Below are positions 1 to 8,530 of a stretch of DNA of 11,327 nucleotides, one piece after another; positions within the stretch are counted from its first letter, which is position 1; each line of letters begins with the position of its first letter. The DNA is from Coemansia sp. RSA 1804 (lineage: Eukaryota > Kickxellomycota > Kickxellomycetes > Kickxellales > Kickxellaceae), in assembly GCA_027578815.1 (NCBI GenBank), contig JANBTH010000787.1:1-11327 (forward strand), read 5' to 3'. The notes under the pieces are model-generated. The model was not told where the DNA came from. It did no database searches and was given only the letters and a program-made list of their open reading frames with translations. A program made the position numbers and the translations under genes.

Positions 1-542
1 GCCGTGCTCTGCGACCCGACAATGAACTCGTCGCTTTCGTCGGACCCGTTTGGATCCGGGTCATGGTCGTCGTACACACTGTCAGCCGTTGCCACTGCTG
101 CCGTTGCCACTGCTGCCGTCACCGCCAAAGAATCGTCGTCTGCGCCATATGTTCCGGATCCGTGCTTGCCGGCAGCAGACGGGGGAAACTGTGCCACAAA
201 GGTCGTCTTGTTCTTCCCGCCCATTGCAGAAATGTACTCGTCCGAATCGTCCTCCACACCAGGAGTCTCTGCTGCCGCATCTGTGTTCTGGAGAACTCCG
301 TCGCTTCCGCTGGCAATTGACACATACTCGCCCACAAGCGCAAACGGCGCCCACATAGCCAGCGACCACGGAAACGCCATCAGAACTATAAGAACTGTAG
401 CGCCCCGCACATCCGAAACAAAGTACGTCAGAAGCAGAATGCCGCACATTGCCAACAGCGACAGCCGCCACATTGTGCGCAAGCTGACTCTGAGTGAAGC
501 AGCCAGGGTCCCGATTCCCCAGACACCCGAGTCCTCCTCCTC

Positions 543-574
<32 letters not shown>

Positions 575-2453
575 CTTCGTCGCCAACAAACACAGGGAGA
601 ACCATTGAGAATCCAAGCGACGCAATCGAGTACAGAAACAGCGCAAACGACCCGGCTCTGGTTGCGCGCTCGGCAAAGTCTGGGTCACTTGTATCGCCAC
701 TCCGCGCCATCACTTCGGTCACCCAAGTTGTTGCAAAGAACAGGAACGGAAACCATGCCACCCACGCAAAGAACTGCACATTGCACACACGCTGCACCGG
801 TGTCGGAAGCCTGACGATGCCCTGCACAATCGACGTAAACATCCGCTTCCACTCGCCCACCACGCCTGCATCGCTGCTGTTTCCAGGAGCTGCCATTACT
901 ATCGCCCGCCGACTGCTGCTGCTGCCACTGGCCTGGTCCACACTTTCCTCCTCTTCCTGCTCTTCCTCCACAATGGCGCATTCGTTGTCGCTGAGCAGCG
1001 GCTTTTCACGAACACTAACACACGTCCACGTGATGGTCACAACAAATACAAAAGTGGCTATCAGACAGAGCGCCTGCATCTGGGAATCCGTTTGCCAGGG
1101 AAACAGGGTGCGCAGATCCATAAATCCCACCATGTATCCGGACACGCTGCCCAGATTAAGCATACGTCCAGCATACGCATTGGCCAGGTCCTGCTGATGA
1201 AGTGGTGGAATGTCCAGAGCTAGTGCGCGTGCGCATGCCTGCGATGTGTTGATGCTGAAATCAAGCACGTAGAACCCGATGACTGCAAATACAATTGATC
1301 CTCTGGTGACCTAAATCATGGATATAAAAGGAAACATTGACAAAATGATCATATTGTTCGAATGCTATTTAGTTTCTCTCTCTTTCTCACGCAATATTTC
1401 CTGCCACCATCCCACTCCTCAATTGCACCTTTCTAGTGAGAGGATTTCCTATTCGGTACTTACAAATAGCTGGTAGTCGGAACCAGGTCGAGGGCTGACA
1501 GACATTCCTGCTATTCTGGCAACCCCCTCTGCCATTTCCTTTGCATACGCAATAGTGATGACCGAAGCAACAACAAACGCAGCGCCCCCTATGATGAACG
1601 GACGCCGACGCCCTAGTTTCGAGTAGCATCTGTCACTCAAAGCCCCAACAATTGGCTGAATAACAAGTCCTACACATATAAATAGCACATATATACCACA
1701 TGATTAGCACAAGTCAATTCATTCTATTCAAAATGTGACCCTTTTATTTGCTCCGAAAAAAGAGCAAACATCAGCAGCACATCATCACCAGCAACAACGG
1801 CGGTGTGCATTGACCAGGTGGCAAAGAAAAATGTAATAATGTGTCAGGAGATGAAAAAGCCCTGCCCGTGTGTGAAATAGTGGAAAGGGGAGAAAAAAAG
1901 AGGCGGAATGGAAAAGGAAATCAAACAATACAAATGATAAGATATATGGGCTGTTGCTATGCTTCTTTTACATGCACGCATACAATAAGTAAACGAAAGA
2001 AGAAAAACAAAGTCACAAGAGAAAAAAGAAAAATGCAAGTTTAAAGCATGGCTTTTTTTGCACATCTCTTTCATCTCATATATGCTAAATGCATACATAT
2101 CCCGCCTTATGAATAGAACGAACAAAGAACAAAATGGACTTACCTGAAAGCGGACCAGCCATCCATACTAATGTCATGAGCGGCTTGGATAGTCCCAGTG
2201 AAAGCAGATAGGGCGTTCCGTACCCCAGCTCCACCGTCCAAACAAACTGGATTCCCGCAAGCAGCACCGTCATGCTCAGTAGCTGCATAGGCGAAAGCGC
2301 CTTCTTGCTGCCAGAACCCGCTGCTATCTGTCGATTGCTGTTTGCGCTGTCTGAATACTGTGCGCTGGAGTCATCGCTCAGCAGTGCTGTGTCTTCGTGC
2401 ACAGCCACTAAACGCCGCTTCTGCTTGTACGACGTTGGTGGTGAGGAATGCAT
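1..2453 (-). CDS. GPH/SLC45-type sugar:proton symporter, three exons, 3' end off the window
   Basis: Predicted plasma- or vacuolar-membrane sugar carrier of the glycoside-pentoside-hexuronide family (fungal sucrose/maltose:H+ symporters, animal SLC45). Exons on the minus strand are 2453-2144, 1669-1464 and 1310 to beyond base 1; 608 residues are visible. After a polar N-terminus of about 55 residues, TM1 and TM2 lead to AGPLSGLVIQPIVGALSDR (residues 99-117) and GRRRP (123-127), the family's hallmark. The split Gly104 codon restores this motif exactly, which supports the splice. Exon 3 begins VTRGSIVF and holds FYVLDFSIN, ARALALD and an FPWSLAMWAPFALVGEY motif near residue 490. Cytoplasmic loops are unusually long: an acidic Glu-rich stretch, a Q9 tract (420-428), and more than 100 acidic or low-complexity residues after the WAPFALVGE motif. 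TM11-12 and the stop are missing. The start is fixed by an in-frame TGA two codons upstream, with A at -3. The family call is firm; the substrate is not. Confidence 0.9.
85..120 (-). repeat. 15-bp tandem repeat coding (TAAVA)n in the transporter loop
   Basis: The plus-strand unit GCCGTTGCCACTGCT occurs at 85-99 and 100-114, and the first five bases of a third copy follow at 115-119. The translation is a TAAVATAAVATA stretch inside the long acidic loop between the predicted TM10 and TM11. Confidence 0.8.
543..569 (-). repeat. CAG microsatellite coding Q9 in the transporter
   Basis: Nine uninterrupted CAG codons (CTG on the plus strand), followed by three GAG codons, encode Q9-E3 in a cytoplasmic loop of the transporter. 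The pure codon run makes it a length-variable microsatellite. Confidence 0.9.
1311..1463 (-). other. Intron 2 of the transporter gene (153 nt)
   Basis: The donor GTAAGT is at 1463-1458 and the acceptor ATTTAG at 1316-1311. The junction is phase 0, joining Phe172 to Val173 (YQLF|VTRGS). Reading into the intron meets a TAG six codons past the exon end; the exon 3 side begins directly with the conserved VTRGSIVFAVIGFYVLDFSIN region of GPH carriers. Confidence 0.88.
1670..2143 (-). other. Intron 1 of the transporter gene (474 nt)
   Basis: The donor is CAG|GTAAGT at 2143-2138 and the acceptor is GTGTAG|G at 1671-1670. Joining the exons gives phase 1 and rebuilds the uninterrupted family motif PLSGLVIQP. 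It is three times longer than intron 2. It is AT-rich except for a block at about 1760-1830 that is richer in G+C and carries short open stretches; no consensus splice sites frame that block. Confidence 0.88.
1747..1768. repeat. Perfect 7-bp inverted repeat inside intron 1
   Basis: TTTGCTC (1747-1753) pairs with GAGCAAA (1762-1768) around an 8-base loop. On the transcribed minus strand the loop is U-rich. It lies about 80 bases from the acceptor. It could be a small RNA hairpin or chance. Confidence 0.35.
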
Positions 2454-2493
2454 TTGTCAAATTCCCCCAGCCCTCAGCTCGAAAAAATATAAA

Positions 2494-2507
2494 AAAGTGA
2501 AAGAGTA
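2494..2507 (-). promoter_or_regulatory. 14-base TACTCTTTCACTTT element upstream of the transporter start
   Basis: Read on the minus strand, TACTCTTTCACTTT ends 40 nt before the transporter ATG. The same 14 bases end 23 nt before the MSS1 ATG (10694-10681). The shared position suggests a promoter or 5' UTR pyrimidine element, but one 14-base match in an AT-rich 11-kb window could arise by chance. Confidence 0.25.
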
Positions 2508-3376
2508 TTAAATCAACAAAAGAAGGATAATGAATATAGTTTCTATGTATATCTAAGATAAAAATGAAGAAACCAGAAGCGAAAAGAAACAACAAGAGCT
2601 TTCTTTCTTCCCCCCCCCCAATGTCCTTTTTTATATTAAATCACGTCCTCAGACACCCGCAGTCGTCGTCGATAGCTTTGCTGCGGAGAATAAAAGAAAA
2701 CAGTTGCGTACAAGATGCGAATAAACAAGATATCTATAAGTGCTGGTGGGAGAAGATAATATCCAGTGCAATAGGAAAAAGAAGAAGAGGATCTTTGTGT
2801 ATCATATATTATCAAAACGGAATAGGAAGTTGATCATATATAGTGTATGGTTTTTGATAGTGATGATAAAAAAAGGTGGAGAAAGAGAGAAAGAAAGGCC
2901 TAAAAGCCTTGGAAGCCCGAACCTTGCCCCTCTTGCTTTATAGCTTACAGCACACTGGCCAGAAAAAACAAACCAGAATGAATGACGGCAAAATGAAGTG
3001 GGCCTGAGCAAGAAAAAATGAAACTGTTAAGCTAACGAAGTGTGTGCGTGTGCGTGTTTTTCCGTAGTGCAAGAGCATAGCAGCCTCCAAAAGCCATTGG
3101 ATGACACCTAGGATAAGCCACGTGCTTTGGAAAAGAGAAAAAGTCGGGTGTTTTCTTGTGTTCAGCTAAAAAGAGACAAGATGAAAAGAGGCCTTGTGAT
3201 TGGCACAATGCTTGTTTATTCTTCCGTCACAGCCCCTAGGTGCTCTTGATCAAATATTTTTCACTAATGACAAGGGGAAATAATTATTCAGTTCGCCCCT
3301 TTCTCTCTTTCTCGGCTCTGCCCATTGTTCTCTAAAGCCTCGTTGGTATCCAGCAGAGTAAGTGACTCAGGGTTTT

Positions 3377-3404
3377 CATTTTCCATTTTCCATTTTCCAT
3401 TTTC
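3377..3404. repeat. Tandem heptamer (CATTTTC)x4
   Basis: Four perfect, directly abutting copies of CATTTTC lie in intergenic DNA; the last is followed by a partial CAT-like end. A simple minisatellite with no sign of function. Confidence 0.85.
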
Positions 3405-3711
3405 ATGGTCAGCCTTGGGAATGCGCAAGAGTTGCATGACTGTGAAGCGAGTTGAGTCTGAAAAAGAGGAGATCGATTGATCTAAAGGCCAAAGAAGGAA
3501 ACAGAGAAAGAGAATCAATTCTGCCTTTGTTTTAGGCTTCACATTAAGGGTGGATCAGATCGAACTTGAAAAATCACTTAATACGAATTAGCACCACTAA
3601 TAGTTTGCCATGAAACATTTACCATTAACTGCACATGTTTATTGCGATCACACACTTTATTACTTTACATTATTATTATAGACGTTTTTAAAATGGAAAC
3701 TAGGGTTGCCT

Positions 3712-3717
3712 TTTATT
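3712..3717 (-). terminator. Candidate poly(A) signal for the IF-3 gene
   Basis: AATAAA on the minus strand, 120 nt past the IF-3 TGA stop. It is the first canonical hexamer downstream in that direction. Fungal 3' ends do not strictly need AATAAA, so the assignment is tentative. Confidence 0.35.
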
Positions 3718-3837
3718 ATCCTGCTCTCTGGTCTGCGACTTTGCTATCTTCAAAGCCAACAACTGCTATCAATGATCCAGTGGCCAGGTGCAAAAAATAA
3801 AATCCCCTCCCTCTCACAAAGAAAGAAAAAGTAGAGA

Positions 3838-4854
3838 TCATTGGGCTTTTCCTTGGAACATCACCATCCACGAGTTTCCCTCCACGGAAGGCGGGCTCAC
3901 AATAGAGAACTTTGGTTCAAAGCGAGCCATGATCTTCTCAGCAATCTCCTTGCGCATATCAGAACCGCGGCGCCGGCCCTTGCGCTCAACAACAATGATG
4001 ACACGACGGCCTCGCGTCAGCATATCCATGATCTTGCACATCTTGATCTCCAGATCGTGGGAGTCAATCTCGCTTCCCATAACGATACGCTGCGGCTTGG
4101 CGTTCTTCGAAGCAGTGCTCTGCTGCTTCTTGGTGCTGCGCTCGCGCTCATACAGGATCTTGCGGGAGAAAACGCGGCACGTGGGCGGATCCCGCGACGA
4201 ATCAACCATCACCAGCGTGTACAGGCTTCGGTCCATGGTTCCAAGCACCTGACTCAGCGGATGCACTCCGCTCATAACTCCGCTCTCCGTTACCAGAGCT
4301 ACCATCGGCGCGTTTATCTCCTCATCCCGGAGCGCCCGATCCTTGTCCGCCCCTGCTTTGCTCATCGCCTCCGCTGCCATCATCTTCCTCCTCTTGCTAG
4401 TCCGCTTGATAACTGCTTCCACCCGCGCCTTTGTCTTCAGCGTTTGTATTTCCTCGTACATCATTTGCTTCTCCCTCCGCTTGTCCATCTCCAACGGATC
4501 CGGCACGTATCTTTTTCCTTTGTACCCATACTCCGTAGCCGCCGGATCATGTATGCGAAACTGACCTGCTCCTCGCTGCTGCTGCATTTGCTGCTGTTGC
4601 TGCTGCTGCTGTTGGGATAGTTCCTCTCCTTCCCCTTCTTCACTATGTGCATCTAACCAGTCGGGCAGCCGTGCTTTTGACTTTCTCTTGGGATATCCCC
4701 AACTCGAGGGCGAACCCAGATTATCAAGGTCGGAGAAGAGCGGTCTGTTGAATTTGCATGCCCCGCTGGTGTGCAGGAGGCTTCTTGCTACTGTCTTCCC
4801 AAAGGCCGAAGAAAAGGCAGTGCGGTTGAATCTGCCAAGCAAGCAGGCGTACAT
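3838..4854 (-). CDS. Mitochondrial translation initiation factor IF-3
   Basis: Predicted mitochondrial IF-3 (the family of bacterial InfC, human MTIF3 and yeast Aim23), which keeps the small mitoribosomal subunit free and checks start-codon pairing. The protein has 338 residues. Residues 1-30 are basic, Ser/Thr-rich and free of acidic residues, as in a matrix-targeting peptide. A fungal-type insert follows, with Q9-M-Q3 (81-93) and a basic, coiled-coil-like stretch (120-160). The N-domain (about 175-243) shows RDEEINAP, SGVHPLSQVLGTMDRSLYTL and DPPTCRVFSRKILYERE; the C-domain (about 255-335) shows SEIDSHDLEIKMCKI, FLTRGRRV-like LTRGRRVIIVVERKGR, and a C-terminal WMVMFQGK strand. It is longer than bacterial IF-3 (about 180), as usual for mitochondria. 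The frame is open upstream to an ATG at 5022, but those 56 residues are UTR-like; the ATG at 4854 has A at -3 and starts the targeting peptide. No intron is needed. Confidence 0.9.
   Translation of the reverse strand: MYACLLGRFNRTAFSSAFGKTVARSLLHTSGACKFNRPLFSDLDNLGSPSSWGYPKRKSKARLPDWLDAHSEEGEGEELSQQQQQQQQQMQQQRGAGQFRIHDPAATEYGYKGKRYVPDPLEMDKRREKQMMYEEIQTLKTKARVEAVIKRTSKRRKMMAAEAMSKAGADKDRALRDEEINAPMVALVTESGVMSGVHPLSQVLGTMDRSLYTLVMVDSSRDPPTCRVFSRKILYERERSTKKQQSTASKNAKPQRIVMGSEIDSHDLEIKMCKIMDMLTRGRRVIIVVERKGRRRGSDMRKEIAEKIMARFEPKFSIVSPPSVEGNSWMVMFQGKAQ
4576..4614 (-). repeat. Glutamine-codon repeat in the IF-3 gene (Q9-M-Q3)
   Basis: Thirteen codons alternate CAG and CAA, interrupted by one ATG, in the linker before the IF-3 N-domain. 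The mixed codons make it less slippage-prone than the pure CAG run in the transporter gene. Confidence 0.85.
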
Positions 4855-5069
4855 TATTCGTGCAAGTCTACTGTAAGCCGCCGATTCCGACCTGGATTTA
4901 CAAATAACAGCAATAATTAAAAAAAAATAGTTGGTTAATTGAAAGGTGTGCAAAATGCTTGATAAAAAAAGGTGTGAAAGATAAAAGATTTTTTGTATTT
5001 TCCACTCCCCTCCCCAATCCAATCAATGTCCAAATCACTAGCTTTTGCTCTAGCAACAAGCAAACTAAA
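4855..5069. other. Short spacer between the IF-3 start and the LINE relic
   Basis: About 215 AT-rich bases with A-tracts (4918-4927, 4963-4969) and two AAGGTGTG copies (4943 and 4969). It must contain the IF-3 5' UTR and core promoter unless these reach into the LINE relic. The true left end of the relic may lie inside it, since coding-like translation fades out near 5030. Confidence 0.5.
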
Positions 5070-6402
5070 ATGCGGACTATGGTGAACCAATTTATGTGGA
5101 ACCAAAAAAAGTTGGGTAAAATATGGAATAGCAATAATGCAAAAGAGAAAGGGAGGCCTGGGTCTACTTCTTATCTGAAAACATACAGTGGCCACTTTCG
5201 GTTCTTGGCTGGCTGCAGCATGGTGTACAAAACAGCCTACATGATGGGGACACACAGCTCGTTTCTTGCTACAATCCACCATCGCGCATAATGCTTCAGC
5301 CACTGCGATATACACAGGTATGAGCAGACGCACTGGGGACAAGCGCATAAGCAAGTTTTGGAGACATTCGCTTAACGTTTGGTATGAGCTGGATGGTAAG
5401 GCAGTGGTTTCAGAGAACTCAGCTTCAGTATCGGTACTGGCACACCTCCCACTCAAACATCCTTGGGTGTGCTCCGAGTTCACCATTTCTTACCAAACAG
5501 AACGTGAAATGCGACGACAAGGGATCAGAACTCTTTCTGACTTGGTCATTCCCACAACTGATGGCGAGAGTATAGAGCTACAGAATTCTGTACTCCATAC
5601 GAAGCTAAAAAAGGCGCTAGAGCGTGGGCATATTGCTTTTACTCTAGCTACATTGGCATGCCTAGCCGAAGCTAGTGATGTTGATCCGACAGATGACATA
5701 CATGTGAGAAATACTCTCCGTATGGCAGGCGTACCTCTCCACAATTACAAATCTAGCGTAGGCCGCGTATATCGGCAACAAGAAAAGGAAACATCTGCAA
5801 ATCTTGAGTGGTGGAGACGGGCCCCGGTAGCAGGGCAAGAAATGCCAGCATCGCGTTGGACTGCACTATATAAAACAAGTCTAGAACCAAAGCACATTTC
5901 GCTGCTCTGGAAAATATGCCATGAAGCAATTACAACGGCTGCACAGAGTAAACACTTTGTGCCAGAGGACGGATGATGCCCAGTATGCCATGCCGAAAAC
6001 GAGGATATCAGACACTACTTTTTGGAATGTCCGCATATTCAACGTTTTTGGTGCTTGATCGAGGAGTATCTCAAGTCTTCCTCCAGACAAGCCGATCCCA
6101 GAACAGATTTCAAAACCGACATGGACAAGGTTATCTTTGGTTTTGATGAATGGTCAAACACTCCCAAACGCAGAAACATTACATGGGCTAGCGGTGTGGG
6201 AGATTTTCCGTGCTCATACTGAAGCAGCCCTGGATAACTCGGTACTAACGCCTCAAGCAATGCTTGCACGCTGGAGGAAGACAGTATTGGAACGTATTAT
6301 TCACGATTTCTATGATGCACATACCCACTCAACCAACTCTTTTCTAGATGTAGACCCAGAATACCCGAATGATAATAAATCAATTTTTTTTGAAAAAAAA
6401 AA
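5070..6402 (+). mobile_element. Decayed non-LTR retrotransposon (LINE), 3' part: end of RT region, CCHC zinc finger, 3' tail
   Basis: Relic of the ORF2 polyprotein. Frame 3 gives VNQFMWNQKKLGKIW (5082-5126), matching the FLWNGKK-type motif after the RT thumb. After a shift near 5148-5152 the next frame gives KGGLGLLLI (GGLGL motif, 5152-5166) and then a long stretch ending in RTLSDLV, WTALYKTSLEPKHISLLWKI and the zinc finger CPVC...H....C (C-x2-C-x8-H-x4-C, 5977-6030), typical of zf-RVT ends. TGA stops interrupt it at 5176, 5242 and 5974; the last sits directly before the first zinc-finger Cys. A second shift, near 6160-6190, moves the frame to LHGLAVWEIFRAHTEAALDN...LARWRKTVLERIIHDFY. It ends with AATAAA (6374-6379), T8 and A10 (6393-6402). 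The endonuclease and RT catalytic core are absent, so the copy is dead. Clade not assigned; the left boundary is approximate. Confidence 0.85.
6359..6402 (+). repeat. 3' tail of LINE relic 1, shared with relic 2
   Basis: The tail AGAATACCCGAATGATAATA... aligns with 8845 onward, 23 of the first 26 bases being identical. Both copies keep the AATAAA hexamer followed by a T-rich run, G and an A-tract. This fixes the element's 3' end and shows that both pieces belong to one family. Confidence 0.8.
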
Positions 6403-6685
6403 CAAAGTTGCATACCATTTTATAAGCACTTCATATTATGAATATTACTCGAATTGTATTGTTTCATCTCTCAATGCTTTTTAAATCCTTCAGATTAAAT
6501 ATTTTCTATGCAGACTAAACTGACATTATTTTCCTTCATCTTGTCTGTTGACTATTACAGCTACCTGTCAAAAACACATTATCATATATTCGGGATGTTT
6601 TGAATGTAGTCTCAGAGTATCAGATGGTTAATAAACTATTTAATTTCAAAGCTGGATAAAAAATATTAATAAAGCTAGTAAACAG
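6403..6685. other. AT-rich spacer between LINE relic 1 and the F-box gene
   Basis: About 280 strongly AT-rich bases past the A10 tail of the relic and beyond the TAA that ends the F-box frame. No gene, repeat or clear poly(A) hexamer for the minus strand was seen. Confidence 0.5.
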
Positions 6686-8302
6686 TTAGATAAAGTTAAT
6701 ATGTGGAAACTTTGCTGGCAAAAAACTCTTCTTAACTATCCTGCTGTTCCCACTGTCAATATTGATCTTCCTTAACGTTTTTGTTCGTAGAAGCAGGTGG
6801 TTGAGGATGGCAAGGAAATTATATGGACCTTCCGGGTCAGTATCACCAATGGAAATACGTTCAAGTCGTGTGTCCAGATACTTAAACGTTCCTTGCTTCT
6901 CTTCTTCCAGACCAAATCGTATGATTGACAATGATTTCTCACTTAAGGAGACATTCACAACAATGAGTTTACGAAGATTGTAAAAGTTGGAAATATGCTT
7001 TAACAGTTCGTCAAATCCAGCTGTCCAAAGCTCTAGAAAGGTAACATTTACCCAGGATACTGTCCGCTGTATGTCGATTAATGGATAAATGTGGATCACA
7101 CAGCTTCTTCCAATCTTGGTATATCCAAAATAGCGGTCTGCTGCAAAGTAGAAAGCATCACTGGGCGTTTCTTCATTTTCTAGAACAATTGCCATTTTGT
7201 TAACGCTTGTAAACCGTAATCTGCTGGCAGCAACAACTGAGTTGCAAACTCCTTGAATAGTTAACGAATCCAAATGTGCAGGTATTGTATCGGTATAAAA
7301 CACATCACAATCCACTGGAGGACGATGTAAGGCTAAATTCTCGAGCTTTGGAAACTGGAGCATATGTGATCCGTATGGTCTAGCCTGCTGTGAATACTTT
7401 TCCGAAAGCTTTTATTCTTGTTCCGTTTGAGCTTTGTATGATAACTCGAGAAACTTTAGGTTTGCGAATTCAATACGCCCAGGTGTTGTAAAGTCGTGGA
7501 ACATCCACCATGAAAAGTTGCTGCTAGATATGTAGTTTAAGTGCAAGGATTGAAGTGATTTTGCATGGAAGGAGGGATGCCGATGTGTATACTTGCTAAG
7601 GTCCAGTGAAAGACTTGTTAGTTTAGTTGAGAACTGCGGCAAAGGGAGTATGATAGGTTGGAAAATGTATAAGTATTGCAATTGTGGTGCATAGTGGTCA
7701 ATGAGGATAGGAATCGTTGATGAAGTAAAATAATTCCAAGTATTCAAATCCAAGCTAGTTATATTTGGTGCTCTGTTCTGGAAATTATGAATGTACTCTG
7801 CGACATCCATTGAAAATCTATCCAAATCTGACACTTTAAACTCTGGATTGTCTTTACCTCCAAAACTATAATTGAGCTTAATTGAAGAAAGATTAAACCA
7901 ATATCCAACACCAAGTGCTAAAATATTCTTTAGAACATGACCATACCGATTAAAATATAGGTATATAGAAAAACCAATCTTCAGTTCAGACACACAATCA
8001 CAGTTGTATTTGTCACGTCCAGTGATTATGCCAAGATTGGATTTACAAACAATGTCGTCATCAGCGTAGAAAATACAACTGTTAATAATATTCTTTTCCG
8101 GGGGTTTGAAGTCATTTCGTGAGTAAACACCAACAAAGCCTTGAGCAAATACATAGCCCTTTAGCAAGCCGTACCACTTGGTACACACATGGAGCAAGGT
8201 GAGTTTGTGCTTCCACTCGTCAATATCGTCAGCTGGCTCACCAGATGCAAGACAGAGGATACGATAGAGGATTTCAGGGTCAAGGTCGTTTATATGAAAC
8301 AT
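6686..8302 (-). pseudogene. F-box/LRR-like gene with one internal stop codon (probable young pseudogene)
   Basis: One continuous frame of 538 codons plus stop, broken only by TAA at 7414-7412 (codon 297); without it there are 296 residues before and 241 after. The start MFHINDLDPEILYRILCLAS, then LTLLHVCTKWYGLLKGYVF (residues 34-52), has the pattern of a degenerate F-box: a first helix with P/E-I-L, and a second with the C/W pair. The rest has leucine-rich, LRR-like strands such as ITSLDLNTW, LQYLYIF, KLTSLSLDLS, NLKFLELSYK, FPKLENLALH, LRKLIVV and LRKINIDSG. Proteins of this build usually form SCF ubiquitin-ligase substrate adaptors in large, fast-evolving fungal families. The frame resumes immediately after the stop with matching repeats, so the break is recent. 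Codons are AT-rich, unlike MSS1 and IF-3. The gene lies between two LINE relics. Alternatives: readthrough, an unusual 66-nt intron, or a sequencing error. Confidence 0.75.
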
Positions 8303-8530
8303 ATTGGGAAGGAAAGTGTGTTTAAAAACAATTATTCAAAAATAAAGGAACAGAAAAGCAAAAGTATTTGTCGTGTCTATTGAGTTGTCATTTTATCCAG
8401 CAAAAGTTGACATGACTACAAAATAAATGCAGCATATCTGCAGAAATGGACTGGCAGCTTCATGCGGACACGATGATCATGAACAACGCAATAATACTCA
8501 CGACAAGTCTAAAACTATGTAGCTTCATGA
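8303..8530. other. Upstream region of the F-box gene
   Basis: About 230 bases between the F-box ATG (A at -3) and the second LINE relic, so the F-box promoter must lie here or in the relic. Nothing specific was seen apart from AT-rich runs near 8330-8370. Confidence 0.45.

Larger units (their letters stand above)
2454..3837. other. Gene-free AT-rich intergenic region with simple repeats
   Basis: This is 1,384 bases between the 3' end of the IF-3 gene and the 5' end of the transporter, so it must hold the transporter promoter and the IF-3 terminator. I see no credible protein gene: open frames are short, low-complexity and lack motifs. Visible structure: a C10 homopolymer (2610-2619); a small G+C-richer patch at 2645-2690 with a 6-bp inverted repeat (CCGCAG at 2657 and CTGCGG at 2681); a GT/GC-alternating stretch (3040-3056); a CATTTTC tandem repeat; and AATAAA on the minus strand at 3717-3712. 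No tRNA B-box was found. Confidence 0.6.

Noticed and set aside
4..1197. 397-residue open frame on the plus strand
   Set aside because: It lies antisense to exon 3 of the transporter, whose translation has clear GPH motifs. The plus frame is Ser/Cys-rich and motif-free; its Cys run is the CAG repeat read in the wrong frame.
1735..1850. Possible cassette exon in transporter intron 1
   Set aside because: One minus-strand frame reads like protein for about 35 residues, but there are no consensus splice sites in a usable phase. The family motif is contiguous without it, and the in-phase reading from the nearest CAG acceptor hits TGA.
3102..3241. Inverted CACCTAGG / CCTAGGTG pair about 130 bases apart
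   Set aside because: Only eight bases, with no similarity beyond them and no gene between; not enough to propose a mobile element.
3288..3542. 84-residue minus-strand frame with a signal-peptide-like start
   Set aside because: It spans the CATTTTC tandem repeat, has no recognisable domain and has no codon bias to support it.
4855..5022. Upstream in-frame start of IF-3 at 5022
   Set aside because: The extra 56 residues come from AT-rich, UTR-like DNA and would place a hydrophobic stretch before a good mitochondrial targeting peptide that begins at 4854.
5974..5976. TGA before the zinc finger as a recoded (selenocysteine or Trp) codon
   Set aside because: The same frame has two more TGA stops and there are two frame shifts, TGA ends the IF-3 gene normally, and Trp is encoded by TGG throughout. 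Decay of a dead element is simpler.
7380..7445. 66-nt intron removing the F-box stop
   Set aside because: GT..AG ends exist and keep the frame, but the donor GTTATC is unlike the window's GTAAGT donors and the splice would delete a conserved-looking leucine-rich segment. Kept only as an alternative.
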